A stretch of 64,000 nt of DNA from Chelydra serpentina (GCA_037349315.1 JBAIAC010000133.1:124001-188000); one strand, 5' to 3'. Positions 41,901 through 52,427 are shown, counted from the first letter of the stretch. A program made the numbers and translations. Notes: a model not told the origin generated them from the sequence alone.

Positions 41901-44309
41901 CCTAGGCCCAACTGGGGCCCACTAACTGTGTTTACCAAACACACATGAACGCACCAGGCCTACGCGACTTCTCTGGCTGGCTTCTAAAACGCAGAGCACA
42001 GAACACCATTCGAAGGCTTGCAAACCATTTAAACAGGATACTCCTCTATGCCTGGAGGCAGCAGCCCCCGCGACCACAGCACCCGAGTGCCTCAAATCTT
42101 TAACTTATTTATTTTCACAGCACCCCTGTGAGGGAGGGGAGGGTTGGTACCCCTGTTTTACAGATGGGGAAACTAAGGCATGGAGAAACTAAGCGCCACA
42201 CAGGAAGTTTGTGGCCGAGCAGGGAATTAGCTCTCCAATTTGACTGGGAAAAATTGGGTGAAATCCTCTGGCTTGTGTTCTACAGGAGGCCAGACTAAAT
42301 GATCAAAATGCACCCTTTTGGCCTTAAAATATATGAATGAAAGTTTCAGGCTAGGGCGCTAAGCACTGGACCATCCTTCCTCATCTCTGCAACACTTGGC
42401 TTTGTTAATGCTGCCAACTCTATTTAGTTTTAGGGATGTTCATCAAGATCTCTGCAAAACACTGCTTCCCATTGTCCTCGTCTGTTCTCAGGCCAGTTTA
42501 CCACTGGCCAGTAGCTCGACCGATGCGTGGGACTTGCCCTGATACTGACATACGCTTTAGAAAAGGCAACCGTTCTATAGCCACATATTTGGTCTCAGCG
42601 GCTCTGTTTCCGTTTGCCGCTGCCGTGCCATTGTTCAGGGTAGTCTAAGGAAATGATGGGTTGGCAAACCACCACGGCCGGGTCACTTTGCTACAATGAA
42701 ATCATTTCCTGAGTTTGTCAGCATGGTGCTATTTTTTATCCTGTTTACCCAAAAGTTGTTTGGAACAGGTTAAACTTGGTAAATCCCTGGTCTCAAACTG
42801 GAAAAAGCTGACTGCTCGTGGGGGAACAGTGGATCATAACAGAAAGGTCTAAGAGTTGAAGAGGAGAAGCTAGGGTGACCAGTCAGCAAGTGTGAAAAAT
42901 CGGGACATGGGGTGGGGAGTAATAGGAGCCTATATAAGAAAAAGACCCAAAAATCGGGACTGTCCCTATAAAATCGGGACATCTGGTCACCCTAGGAGAA
43001 GCATAAATGCTATGGTGCCACAGGAAACTCTAAGATAGATAGAGAGATCAGCTGGCAGGATAGATAAATAGATGGGAAAGACCACTGAGCAATGATGAGA
43101 GCTAGAGATCGATGTTGTATGTAGTTAAGAATTATAACTGATTGGAACCAAGTGATCGTGGTGTATTTTGTACGTGGATCAGTCCAATTTCGGTCTAATG
43201 AAATTGCAGCAGAGACATACAGTTGTGAAGAGAGGTTTTTTTGGATCTGCGTTTGTCCAGTGCTAACCCATTTTTGGTTGCGGCTCATCGTGACACCAGA
43301 CCTATGTCCTGCACAATTGTGCAGAGAGAGGAGAACAAAGAGAGCAATTGGGAAGTGCTACAGCATCAGAAAGGTCCTTTCATCGTAGCAGTTCTGTTTT
43401 ATTTGACATCTTCCTCATCTGCACGGCAGAATCGTGAACCTGAGGGTTGAGACAAGCATCCTTTTTAAAAAAAAAAAAAAAGTGGTGACATGATGTTTTG
43501 CAGCAGCACATTTTGTAAAAACAGCCAGTTTTAGGGACGAGATCTCCCTGCTGATCTGTCTCGGCTATTAAATGGTTTTTCTAGGAACTGCGGCTTTGGT
43601 GAGAATGATTAGATTCGTGGATTAGCAAAGTGAGAATTAACGGAGGTTCTTCTGTCTTGTTTTACATAAGAGCCCCAGCTCTCAGATGGTATAAAATGGC
43701 AAAGCTGCACTGGGTTCAGAGGGTCTACAGTGGGCATCCTGCCCATAAGCTGTTGATAAAAATCAGCTGATAAATTTGCAGAGACTAGTCTCCTTTCCCC
43801 AGACACCTGAAAATCAACAGCCTAGGGAAGAAATCCCGATTGTCAGCGCCGGTTATTTCTTCGGTGATAGTTATACATTATTTTTTTAAAAAACACACCG
43901 CACAATCAACCGGATTAGATAACGCTCTGGAAAATATCTAGCAACAAATCTGCAGTGGGTGAAAATAAATTGGTCTAGAGAACAGTCACACCTCATATTA
44001 ATATATCTTTGATATTCCACTCACATGCATTTAACATTCAATAACTATCCAATCTACAAAAATGCATAGAAAGCTGCCATAAATGCATTGAAAACAATTT
44101 ACCATGGGGAAAGACACACCAGCCTGTTCTCCCTTCATTCTCCTGCTCTTTGCTAGAAATTCTTACATTATAATATTCCTTCGTCCTTGTGCCAGACTCT
44201 GCCCTGCGTGTGTACAATTTAAACCAGTTCTGGTTCACCTACCTGCAGAGAGGCTGATCAGCGTCACTAGCAATAAAGGGAGAGAGGGTTTTTCGCTGGA
44301 CGCCTCCAT
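29796..44309 (-). CDS. Gene B: SLAM/CD2-family receptor with one ITSM, 342 aa, six exons
   Basis: Second SLAM/CD2-family receptor. Coding exons are 44309-44243, 36868-36527, 34039-33746, 33107-32988, 32392-32304 and 29912-29796. They total 1029 bases, with GT/AG junctions and consistent phases. Residues 1-22 are the signal peptide, 23-136 the cysteine-free V domain, 137-234 the C2 domain with four cysteines, 235-274 carry the transmembrane helix and 275-342 the tail. The tail holds QYSEIL and the ITSM TTIYDQI (Y327). The V domain is about 90% identical to that of gene A, but the C2 domain is only some 55-60% identical by eye and the transmembrane segment is unrelated in sequence. This mosaic pattern suggests V-exon gene conversion. 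Orthology to a named mammalian SLAMF gene is open. The family assignment is firm. Confidence 0.92.
30683..30710 (+). repeat. (GT)n microsatellite
   Basis: About 14 GT units in intron 5 of gene B. Confidence 0.9.
31320..32065 (+). repeat. Decayed CA/GA-rich minisatellite
   Basis: Imperfect units of roughly 20-35 bases with recurring words such as GAGACATACACACC, GAGGAGATGCACAAACC, GAGGAGACGCTCACAC, AAAGAGCAACAC and AAAGGAGCAATGCACACGCC. It keeps a long plus-strand frame open (to 32230) that I reject as coding. It is interrupted by the hAT element at 31500-31782. Confidence 0.55.
31500..31782. mobile_element. hAT-type element with CAGGGCTG ends
   Basis: Inverted ends CAGGGCTGAC and GGCAGCCCTG with a perfect 8-bp target duplication GCTATACA at 31492-31499 and 31783-31790. 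The AT-rich interior (about 31570-31700) has no transposase. It is inserted within the minisatellite in intron 5 of gene B. Confidence 0.88.
32304..32392 (-). CDS. Gene B exon 5: membrane-proximal tail
   Basis: Acceptor CTCCTCAG, donor GTGAGT. Encodes ATPTGPVEESPSDPQYSEIL then RSPPEGNDQ, ending in phase 0. Homologous to gene A exon 5, with one tyrosine (QYSEI) that has proline two residues before it. Confidence 0.88.
32797..32810 (+). repeat. Poly(A) tract
   Basis: Short A run in intron 4 of gene B; no element around it is clear. Confidence 0.5.
32988..33107 (-). CDS. Gene B exon 4: transmembrane segment
   Basis: Acceptor AATTCCAG, donor GTAAGG, 40 codons, phase 1 at both ends. Encodes DADGSFSKPG, the helix YIVLTFFLLVLSLGAAVWCW and the basic/polar RMNNEKSADPG. 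The helix shares no clear similarity with that of gene A, although exon position and phase are the same. Confidence 0.92.
33570..33695 (-). repeat. MIR/CORE-SINE-like fragment
   Basis: Minus-oriented MIR signature TTTTTACAGACAGGGAAACT followed by GAGGCACGGGG, ending with the tRNA-like GGTGACCTAACCACTAGACC. It lies in intron 3 of gene B. Confidence 0.78.
33746..34039 (-). CDS. Gene B exon 3: C2-type Ig domain
   Basis: Acceptor TTTGAACACAG, donor GTGAGG, 98 codons, phase 1 at both ends. Encodes EPVPEPRIRS, GCNVTLQC, VSISWGKGNP, SPDGRMLQLSL, TYTCTVSN and ICRSG. Four cysteines are kept. It is one codon shorter than its counterparts in A and C and clearly more diverged from them than they are from each other. 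NVT, NVS and NAT are potential glycosylation sites. Confidence 0.95.
34222..34472. mobile_element. MITE-like repeat with TCTACA ends
   Basis: Starts AGGGCTGGTCTACAGGAGAA and ends CCAGTGTAGACACGGCC. The internal words TTGACTTAGCTACG and GTTGACCTAGCTGC are partly inverted. A short tandem repeat GAGGTTGACTTAGCTACG occurs at 34243-34279. It lies in intron 2 of gene B. Confidence 0.55.
34733..34912 (-). mobile_element. tRNA-derived SINE with CR1-like tail (turtle type)
   Basis: On the minus strand it starts GGGAGGGATAGCTCGGTGGT, a tRNA-like A box, with the B box GGTTGTGAGTTCAATCC, then GGACTAGATGACCTCCTAAG and a tail GATATTCTATGATTCTAG that matches the CR1 3' end. This composite structure is typical of the tRNA/CR1-tailed SINEs described from turtles and is the best single marker of the host group in this window. 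It is nearly full length and lies in intron 2 of gene B. Confidence 0.85.
35281..35404 (+). mobile_element. hAT-type MITE, TAGGGTGACC family, copy 3
   Basis: Ends TAGGGTGACCAGTTG and TGTCTGGTCACCCTA, with a perfect 8-bp target duplication ATCGGGGA at 35273-35280 and 35405-35412. It lies in intron 2 of gene B. Confidence 0.92.
36250..36470 (+). mobile_element. MIR/CORE-SINE inserted in gene B intron 2
   Basis: SINE with head GGGCAGTGTGGCCTAGTGGA, middle CCTCAGTTTCCCCATCTGTA and 3' part TTGTAAATTGCTTTGAAATC. Flanking sequence (CAAAATCA before it, ATCAGAGCTTCAGC after it) is continuous at gene A 17507-17523, so the SINE is present in B and absent from A at the paralogous place. Confidence 0.82.
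36527..36868 (-). CDS. Gene B exon 2: V-type Ig domain
   Basis: Acceptor CTTCCTTAG, donor GTAAGT, 114 codons, phase 1 at both ends. The mature start is DILIAQAPTPHRQVNG. The rest follows gene A closely but differs around ATIQLADFNGKKFERPDPSD. No cysteines, DSGVY present, NETS glycosylation site kept. GGTAAGTGA again puts a stop codon right after the donor. Confidence 0.96.
37050..37320. mobile_element. MITE-like repeat with GTCTACAC ends
   Basis: Starts GGTTATGTCTACACTAGAGC and has an internal palindromic core (CTAATCTAGCTAGCGC against GGGCTAGCTAGATTC). The right part GAGGGCAGCGTAGACACACG is repeated at 38323-38345 beyond the LTR-like insertion. Confidence 0.5.
37330..38308 (+). mobile_element. 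Solitary LTR-like element
   Basis: A single copy about 0.98 kb long, starting near TGGCTAGAAAGGGTTAAAC and ending near ACCCCGCTCACA. It contains a TATA box TATAAAA (37654-37660) and a poly(A) signal AATAAA (37927-37932) in the order of a plus-strand retroviral-type LTR. No internal viral genes are present. By recollection this sequence is dispersed in turtle genomes. The borders are uncertain. The segment before it (about 37262-37320) recurs after it (about 38310-38370). Confidence 0.6.
38754..38952. mobile_element. hAT-type element with CAGTGGCGTA ends
   Basis: Inverted ends CAGTGGCGTA and TACGCTACTG with a perfect 8-bp target duplication GTGGAGAC at 38746-38753 and 38953-38960. The interior is composed of A runs and GC-rich segments and has no transposase. 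It lies in intron 1 of gene B. Confidence 0.9.
40056..40203. mobile_element. hAT-type element with CAGGGCCGG ends
   Basis: Ends CAGGGGCCAGCCCTAGG and CCAGGGCCGGCCCTG, with an 8-bp target duplication TTAATACC at 40048-40055 and 40204-40211. Non-autonomous. It lies in intron 1 of gene B. Confidence 0.88.
40545..40775 (+). repeat. MIR/CORE-SINE-like fragment
   Basis: Contains GGTTAGGGAAGCAGCTATGA, CTCAGTTACCCCATCTGTAA and AATGGGGACAGTCACACTGC, with a decayed tail. It lies in intron 1 of gene B. Confidence 0.7.
42135..42235 (-). repeat. MIR/CORE-SINE-like fragment
   Basis: TGTTTTACAGATGGGGAAAC followed by TAAGGCATGGAG is the reverse MIR signature. It lies in intron 1 of gene B. Confidence 0.7.
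42275..42345 (+). repeat. CR1/SINE 3'-end fragment
   Basis: ACAGGAGGCCAGACTAAATG followed by ATCAAAATGCACCC and a tail ATATGAATGAAAG matches the common CR1-type 3' end in plus orientation. Confidence 0.6.
42871..42994 (-). mobile_element. hAT-type MITE, TAGGGTGACC family, copy 4
   Basis: Ends TAGGGTGACCAGTCAG and ACATCTGGTCACCCTA, with a perfect 8-bp target duplication GGAGAAGC at 42863-42870 and 42995-43002. It lies in intron 1 of gene B. Confidence 0.92.
44243..44309 (-). CDS. Gene B exon 1: signal peptide
   Basis: ATG at 44309-44307. Encodes MEASSEKPSLPLLLVTLISL then SA, with donor GTAGGT after CTGCAG, phase 1. The start context GAAGACATGG and the sequence SLPLLLVTLISLSAG parallel gene A exon 1, which confirms that the two genes share their 5' end. 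Confidence 0.9.
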
Positions 44310-44560
44310 GTCTTCACTGCTCTGTGCGTCTCTCTGTACTGACCCTGATAGCAGAGGCAGATGGGGAGGAGCAAAACTCCATCATGGCACACCCTCTAAG
44401 GGTCTTGCATCCAGGAGCTTTGCACCGTTATTAATTAACTGATTAGCCATCGGTACACGATCGAGTATGCTTGGGCACTGGGCAGTGCTTACAAAAAAAT
44501 CATAATTGCTTCTCTGACTGCTGGATTCGCAACATGGCCCTTCCGCCCGGCTGTCCAGTG

Positions 44561-44683
44561 TAGGGTGACCAGACAGCAAATGTGAAAAATTGGACAGGGA
44601 GTGGGGGGTAATAGGAGCCTATATAAGAAAAAGACCCCAAAATCAGGACTGTCCCTATAAAATCGGGACATCTGGTCACCCTA
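44561..44683 (-). mobile_element. hAT-type MITE, TAGGGTGACC family, copy 5
   Basis: Ends TAGGGTGACCAGACAG and ACATCTGGTCACCCTA, with a perfect 8-bp target duplication GTCCAGTG at 44553-44560 and 44684-44691. It sits about 250 bases upstream of the gene B start codon, in the likely promoter region. Confidence 0.93.
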
Positions 44684-44699
44684 GTCCAGTGCTTGCTTA

Positions 44700-47600
44700 T
44701 AGCCGAGTATTGATGTCCTGGCTCGTTAAGGAATCTTACATCAGGACAAGTAAATCGTCACCTCCCCAGATTCCAATCCCCCCTTGAGCTAGGGGCATTC
44801 CTGCTAAGTCCTGCGCTACAGATAGGACATTGTCTCCTAATCTAAGGGCTGGCCTGTGCGCTGGTTTAACTAGGCCTATGTGTCGATCGGCCCTAAACGA
44901 GGCTCCAAAGGGAAACACTAGGAATGAAGGAACCCAGGGCCCGATCCTGGGCGGCGCTGAGAACCTTTAACTCACACCAACGTCAATGGGCGCCAAAGAC
45001 TCTGAGGCTCAGATCCTGAAAGGGGGCTCGGCCCCGATGTCCCATGGGCGTTAGGCCGCGAGAGGACCTGGGAGGAGCTGGGCCTCAGGACTCTGTAGGA
45101 AGAGCTCAGGATTCTGGGATGACTGAAGACAAAAGCCAAAGATCCGGGGCTGCCGTTGGGGTGAATTCATTTACCGCAGCACCATGGTCTCACCACCCTT
45201 CTGAGCTGGGGGCATTTTACACAGGTGTAAAGAAGGGCACAAGACACAGGGCGGCAGAGAATCGGGCCCACCGAGGCCCTGCAGCCGCCACGCCTGAGGG
45301 GAGCGGAGAGATCCGCATGCTGATCGAGAGCGACTGTGACTAAATCAATTCCGTTGGACCCCCGAGCGCCATCATGTCACCGGGGGCTGAAAAAGGCCCC
45401 TGGGCAGCTGCGGGAGAGAACAGGGTGGGCCTGCGAAGAGAATCCCGTGTCAGGGCAGGGGAATATCCCCCAAAGGGGGACCCAGTTGGGCTCGTCTACG
45501 TCCCTGGCTTGCTGTTCTGAGGCACAGAACGGGGACATCCGAAATCCTCGGGAGGGAGGCAGCCGGGACGCCTGTTAACAAGTATCAGCATCAGCGACAG
45601 CAACGAGAAAGGACCTCGAGCCACGGACAATTGAAGTAGGGCCCGGCCCAGGACGGCCGATGGAAATGCTCCCCAGAAAGTCAGTGGAGGGTCTTTCCCT
45701 GAGAGCTTTCAGCACCCCTGCTCTCCTAGCGATCCCCGGATACGCACGCGACGGTGGCCAGGCCCCGAGCCCCCGTTCCCTGCAGCGCTTGGGAGCTGCC
45801 GTCTCCGAGAGCCGGGCGTCTCATGTGAACGATCAGCGTCGCCATTGACCTCTGTGCCGCCGCGCTGATTTACACCAGTTGGGGAATCCGGCCCAAGGCC
45901 TCGCTCTCCCAAGCTATGGCCGGTGGGATGTGCTAGAGAGGCCGGCCCCGGCCTGGAACTGAAACGTGAGGTTCCCAACCGCGCCGTCTGTGAGGAAGTA
46001 GAGGGTCGACGAGCTACTCTGAGAACAGAGACGTATTTGCTATCAGCGCTTTTATTATAGACTTGTTCAGGGAGCCAGATTCTGCCTAGAGACATGTAGT
46101 CCAGCCAGCAACCTGTGCAGCCCAGGCCAGGCCTCAGTGGGGCCACACTCGGCAGGACACACAGAGCTGGGGGGCCAGAGGGAACCACAGGGTCTGTCTG
46201 AGTCCAGCAGCCTGGGTAAAGCATCTCCTTTATATTCATCACAGACGAGCCCGGACTCTTCTCTACAGGGAGGGTGCAAGTCCCATTAACTCTTAGGAGG
46301 GTTGCAAATTTGTATCTGCCGGGAGCACCGTGCCCAAACTCCCCTGCTTAGGCAGAGCATCGGACACAGCTGTCCCCGAAGGAGGTTGTTGGCTACTGAA
46401 GCCCTGGAGGGAGGCAAGCACCAAACACAGGATGGCCACACGCAGGCATCAGCCAGATGATGTTCAGACCTATGGAACAATGAACTGGCCCATGGGTCTG
46501 ATATGATCCAGCAACACTGCCAGTAAATAGGACAACAATGAAAAGGAGGGTTCACGGCACGGCCAAACACTGGACTAGATAGAACCATCAGCGTTAACGG
46601 GAGGGTGGGGGGGGGGGTGTCCAATGGATAAGGCAGTAGGCAAGGAGATCCAGATCTTTAATATCAACAGGAGTTAGGTGCCTACGTACCTCTGAAGCTC
46701 TGACCCTGAGTCAGGACTCCTGGGTTCGAATCCTGGTTCTGCCAATGATTTGCAAGCCAGTTGTTAGGCCTCATTTTCCCTCTCTATGAAAGGGGGACAC
46801 CAAACAGGGCTGGTCGAAAGTTTTCCTTCTACTCTTTTTTTTTTTTTGCTGGAATTTGGGTTTTCGACTCAATGAAAATGTTGGCAGAAAGCATCTGCTG
46901 TCCTAGAAACGTGTTGGTTTTTCCATCAGAGACCCGAGAAACTCAAAGAACAAATGTTTTCCCAGCCCAGGACCACACGTATTTCAGACTCCAACAAAAA
47001 AAGTCTCCATTTTCTGCTGAAAACTTTGCCGAAAAGGATTCCCGCCCCCCTTTCGATGGCATTTTCCAGGAGGGGAGAAACCCCCTTTCCCAAGCAGCTA
47101 ATAATAATTCTGGCCCTCAGTAGCAAAGCGCTGGCTGAAAAGAGGGAAGTGTTGCTAACAAGAAGGAAAGATTATTTTTGATAAAAAAAAAAACCCTCGA
47201 GGCAAAAAAACAAAGGAAGAGCTTTGACCTAATGGGCTGTTTTGTTTCAGAAGGACAAAGCAGGGGGAGGGGAAATGTCAGGTGTTTCCTATTCTGCTAT
47301 CGGCAGTTCTGGAAATTCAAGGAAAATGATTCACCTGTTCCCAAAAGACTAATTAAGCCATTCTCCAGCTGGAGACCTTCCACCTGAGAATCTCAAAGCA
47401 CCTTCCAAATCCGAGGGTGAAATCCACCCGGGAGCAGGGGGCTGGCCTATGATCTAGGCACCAAAGAATCTCATGCAGCTGCCCAAATATTCGCAGCAAA
47501 GAATCCAGAACCCAGTGGCTTCGCATGAGGCCACTGGCGAATCATGGTGAACTTCGAGCAAATTCACAGAAACTCTAATTTGTCCGGGACTGGTTCCTGG

Positions 47601-48390
47601 ATGGAACAGCTGAGGACTAAATTTGCCCTTATCCATTGCGAGATGGAGGAACTGAAAACTGCTGATACGAAGCTAGAAGCCTACGTAGATGGAGACCACC
47701 ATCTTCCAAAACAGCTGGGAAAGCAGTTTAGAGACAGGCTGGATGGCATGTTGTAAATTTCCCTAGATTCTTTAGAAAAGCCATTCATTGTTCTGGAGGG
47801 AAGTGAAACCAAGCATCCTTCTGGCAGCTGATGCGGCTACAGGTCTCTTTCGGTTCGTTAGAGCTCGGCGTGTGCGTGCTTAGACCAAACCGCCCATCCT
47901 GACCGGGTCCACGGGGCTTCTAGTCCCAGCTCAGCGTGGTCACTCCCAAACACCTGCCCCCACAGTGAGGCCTACAAGTGAGCCAGGGGAGGTGATAGCG
48001 ATACATAATTTACAAACCAACAACCACGGCACCAATAAGATGGGTGTCAATCATCGCCTGGCTATCCAGAACCCAAGACGGTACGGCCAAAAGGGACAAC
48101 AAAAGGGACAACTCCAGCGTAGCAAAGCCAGAGGCTTTCACCCAGTAGTTCCTGCACTGAGACCAACAGCTTGTGGGTGAGCTACAGTGGGTCTTGGACA
48201 AATGCAGCCAGTCGCAATTTAATGACTTCAAACACTGCACCACATCCCTAAATAAATTGTTCCAAGGGTCAGTTACCCTCTTCAAGACGTATATCTACTA
48301 GGAATCGGCGGTTAAGTCTTGGGCATTTAGGCACTTCACTTCCATTGATTTCAATGGGAGGTAGACTCCCAAATACCTTTTACGATCTGG
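44700..48390. other. Spacer between gene B 5' flank and second duplication copy, no gene recognised
   Basis: Contains short repeat pieces: a palindromic fragment at about 44938-45025 (GGGCCCGATCCTGGGCGG and TCTGAGGCTCAGATCCTGA), a MIR-like piece at about 46690-46790 (GACTCCTGGGTTCGAATCCT and CATTTTCCCTCTCTATGAAA), and a CR1-like piece at about 48220-48300 (TAAATTGTTCCAAGGGTCAG). Minus-strand AATAAA occurs at about 46045. Reading frames are short and show no Ig, transmembrane or ITSM exon. Confidence 0.45.
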
Positions 48391-48397
48391 GCTGTTG

Positions 48398-48760
48398 CTC
48401 ACAGCGGTGAGGCTCTGCTGCCCTGGTCTGGAACCAGCAACCTACCTGTGAAAAGCTCCGCAGCCCATTGCCAGACCCCTGAGCTCTCTAGCTTCTCCAC
48501 CAGCTGCAATATCAATCTCATGCAAAAGGCAGCTTGTTCTACAGGAGCTGAGCCCTTCCTGGGTGACTGAAATCCCAGCCCTAGTGAGCCTGTGGGAGGT
48601 TCACCGTTGATGTCCCCGGGGCCAGGATTTCCCCCAGTTGCAGCACACAATGGGTTAAAACAAAACCGACTGGGTACAGCGTGAATAGGGCCTAGAGGGT
48701 CCCAGTGAAGAGGTGGGGCAGGGGAATGAGATCGAATCCTGCCCTTGCACTGAAATGTGT
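48398..48760 (+). repeat. Direct repeat left of duplication copy 2
   Basis: From GGTGAGGCTCTGCTGCCCTG to GGGCAGGGGAATGAGA and CCCTTGCAC. The same sequence in the same orientation lies at 52428-52790, at about 90% identity by eye. The two copies bracket the second copy of the duplicated block. Confidence 0.85.
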
Positions 48761-50235
48761 CTTCTACTCATTTCTACTCAACGTAAACGTTGCCTTCGTT
48801 GACTCTATTTTCATCTTTTCATTTCTCTTCGGGCCAGGTGAATCAAAAAGGCAGCCTGACTCGTCACGCTGAGAAAATAAAATGGCCCGAAGGTCGCTTT
48901 GCCTGCATTTGCTTTCCACAGAGACGCTAGCAGACACACTGATTGGCAGTCTATTTCTGCTAGCTAACAAAAATATTGTACAGCCATGGCTCCTATCACC
49001 CCAGCGTTAGAGCGTCTCCCAAATGTAGATTAATTATCCCCATCAGACAGGGAGCGCATTGTCACCTTTGTACATGCAACTCCCTTGGCATCAGTGAGGT
49101 TTGAACTTGAGATCTTCAAGGGAAGACTTCTATTTCTTGAGCTAAAGGCCTGGGGATACTGACCTCCTTGGTAAAGTGCTTCGAGATCGTCACTTTTACC
49201 AAACTGTAGCTAGGTGAGGTCAACACTGCTGCCCGCGTGTGATCTCACCTAGCTCCGTTGTAGGATGAGCTACAGTAGCGTTGTCTCCATTAGTGTTTTA
49301 TAGCACAGTAGCTAAATCCATTGGGTGTGTGTGGGGGAGAGGGGAGGAGACAAATCACACCTTTTTTGGGCAGTGAAGACATGGTCTAAGTCTGTTAGCC
49401 AGTAGCTATGCTCCATGGGCCACCTGTAGCTGGGGGAAATATGACACACTTTGCCAGTGTCTCACCTACCACCCACCTAGCTCAGGTGGGGAGCTGAGAT
49501 GAAGTCATGTGGCCAAGGTGACAAAACTCAGATCTCCCACGTTCCAGGCCAATGACTTGGCCACAGAACCAGCCTCTTGCAGTCTGGCCTAGATGGGACT
49601 GAAATGGGGCAAGCGCCCCCTAGTGCTTCTCAAGGAGCTTTCTCGTCAGCTTTAGTTGAGAAAGTGGAAAATCTAGAAGGGGGGAAATCAAGAGGTTTGA
49701 GGAAGGCTGCAATGAATTTGCAGGTCTCATGCAAACACAAACACACAATCATGAGTGGTTAACCACACATGGGACACAGGCAATAGCATTTGGAAGAGCA
49801 GCTGATAAAAAAAAAATCATTTTTCCCCGCTGTGCAATTGTTTACTTTCCCCTGTGAAACTAAACAGTTTTGGCCAAACCCTGGTATATTGCAATTTGGA
49901 AATGCTGCCGCTTTGCCGGATGGGAGTTGCAGTTTGGATGCCTTAAATTCCAGGCTCCCTGGTCAGACTACAAATCCCTTTATGCACCACGAATCCTCCC
50001 TTCATCAGGGGAGTCCCTGGCCATGGTGCATTGTGGGAGATGTAGGCATGTCAGGAAGCCTCACCCGTAGAGAATGGAGACAGGAGGCAACCAAACTATA
50101 ATGCCCATGAAACACCATAGTAACATTGCCAAATCCTGATAATTCCGTTTGGGGGTATTCAGTTTTTTGATGACAGATCAAAGTCTTCTGCACAAAGCAG
50201 CCACTTTTTCTGAAAAATTTTGGTTTAGTCAAAAT

Positions 50236-50335
50236 CCCAGTTCCGGAACCTCACTCCTCTGATGGTTAGAAACCTTCGCCTAACTTCAAGCCTAAACTTG
50301 CTGTTGGCTGAGGCACTTTTACCCCCTCCTGGTCC
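50236..50335 (-). repeat. CR1 fragment, shortened paralogue
   Basis: CCGGAACCTCACTCCTCTGA and GGTTAGAAACCTTCGCCTAA correspond to 24630-24720 in block copy 1. The adjoining 3' part of the element is missing here. Confidence 0.8.
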
Positions 50336-50410
50336 TGTCACTGGCCCCGCAGCGACTCCACCGCTCCCCTGAGGCTGTAGCTCCCTCTCATGACCTGGCT
50401 GCGTCTCCCT

Positions 50411-50533
50411 TAGGGTGACCAGACAGCAAGTGTGAAAAATCGGGACGGGGGTGGGGGGTAATAGGAGCCTATATAAGAAAAAGACCCAAAAATCGGGACT
50501 GTACCTATAAAATCGGGACATCTGGTCACCCTA
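50411..50533 (-). mobile_element. hAT-type MITE, TAGGGTGACC family, copy 6
   Basis: Ends TAGGGTGACCAGACAG and ACATCTGGTCACCCTA, with an 8-bp target duplication GTCTCCCT at 50403-50410 and 50534-50541. The first block copy has the uninterrupted target GCATCTCCCTGCAG (24814-24827), so this insertion came after the block duplicated. Confidence 0.94.
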
Positions 50534-52427
50534 GTCTCCCTGCAGTGTGCATGGCTGTCACTTGCCCTGGCTTCCTGTGGCTGTTTGATGGTTGGACCCC
50601 AACGTGCTCACCTGTGGGTAGCGGCCTCAGGTCCTTGTCTCCTTTGTTGTAGCCGCTGCCTGCTTCGCTTGGCGTCTCCTCACAGCGGCGGTGTCCTCAG
50701 CTGGGCTGCAACAGACGACCCCTCATGGGCTCTCCGGCCCATCAGTCCCTGTGCTGGGCCACGGTCTAGTCCCTAAGGGAGAGGGGGGTGCGGGAAGGTG
50801 AGGAGGGGAGAGCAGGAGGTGGCAGGTGCTGAAACCAGCCGAGCTAGGATGGAGCAGAGAGTGGCCTGGGAGCTGCCTCTCTCACTGAGGGTGGGGAGCA
50901 GAAGTGGGGGCAGGCACCGAATCAGGATTTCAGGGGGAGCTCCATGTTCTCAAAAGGCAGAGGCACCCCCCCACACACACAAACCAACCAGGAGAGCGAG
51001 AGACACCATCCCCCGGGAGCGAGAGGACTGGCAAAGGGTTGCTTGGGCAGGCGAGCGTAGGCAGGGCTAGGGTAGCGTACAGGAGGGAGGGGACGGGAAC
51101 GGTCAGGAGCAGGGGCCTTTGGGGTTGGGTCCTGAAAGGGGGAAATCACTGGGGGGAGACTCTGCCCCGCCATGCTGGGCTTGTGTGGAATGAGGCAAGT
51201 CACCGAATACAGGAGGCAAACTCCGGAGAGCCCATCCCCCCACGCGTCACCCACTGGCGAACGGGGCCGGCGTTGGGCGGCTCCTACTCTGAACCTGGCA
51301 CAGCGCTGGCTGTGACCATCACTGGGGTGTCTGGGCTTTGCTGCTTCCCCTCTCCCCTCCCCCTGTGAAAGCAAGTGAGGACCAAGGTCCCATGGCTGGC
51401 GCGAGATGCACAAAGAGGGAAGCAGAAGAGGGAAACAAGGAGAGACCAAGTTCTCTTTTCTCAGCGCTGGAATCCCTGAGTGTTTGGGTTTGCACATCAC
51501 AGGAAATAACCGGGTGAAGAGACACTCCCTGATCATCCCCCCGATCCAAACACCCCACTATTCTCCGGCCAAGGGGGTGAAAGCAGCATCTGTCGCCAGC
51601 CACTGCTGCTTCAGGAGAACAGGACCGAAATGCTCCAAACCCTGTTGGGGTCCCACCAATCATGCAAAGACCCATCGCCCGCTCCCACCAACAGAAAACC
51701 CCACAGCGGTTGGTTGTAAAGTTGCATACATTTCCTTATATTGGCATGAATATAGCACAAATCATCCGATGCTTTATTGGACAGACTAATCTCACCGGGG
51801 ACTGAAGCCAGGGCAAAAGCAGACTTGGAAACACTTCAGCGGAGGGGGCTACTTCTCCACACACAAACCACCGTCGGGTTTCCCAGGAGAGACTCCTGCT
51901 CCATTCTCAGTTATATGACAAGAAGGCCTGGAGTCGCCCACTGAGATGGGGGCCTAGGCTCTGCTAGCCACAGAGACAGTCAATCCCCTGCGAACCCCCG
52001 AGTGTGAGTAGACAGGACAGGCAGGAGAAAGGAAGCGTGGCGATCCTCCAAGCACTAGACCCCCGCCGGAGCTTTTCCCAGTTCGTGCGTGGGAGGTGGG
52101 TCCGGGATCACCGCATGCTGCCTCACGCCTCTTCCCTTCTTGCATGTGTCGCTAGAGAGCGGAACGATCCTGATCACAGCTGCACAACCAAATCCGGCAA
52201 CACATTTTCTCACCTCCCCCCACCCCCCCGCAGCCCCCGAAATATTTTTGGACTTTTGATGATTTCTCCTCTGAAGAGCTTCTCTGAACTTAAAGGGGAA
52301 CTTTCTCAGAACACAGGACCATTTTGTGCTGGTCTTCCGGGTCCTTTAATGTCTGATGGTTACTAAGCGGCTCTCGGAGACAGTTTCCATGGTGTGAGTG
52401 CTATAAACAGCAGGGGAAATATATACT

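Larger units (their letters stand above)
48770..52415. repeat. Duplicated spacer block, copy 2
   Basis: Homologous to 22360-26915, with the same order of segments (CGTAAACGTTGCCTTCGTTG at the start, GTGTGAGTGCTATAAA at the end). It lacks the two insertions at 22756 and 23777 and most of the CR1 piece, and carries its own MITE at 50411. The near-identical core is at about 51000-52200. No gene is recognised in it. Confidence 0.9.
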
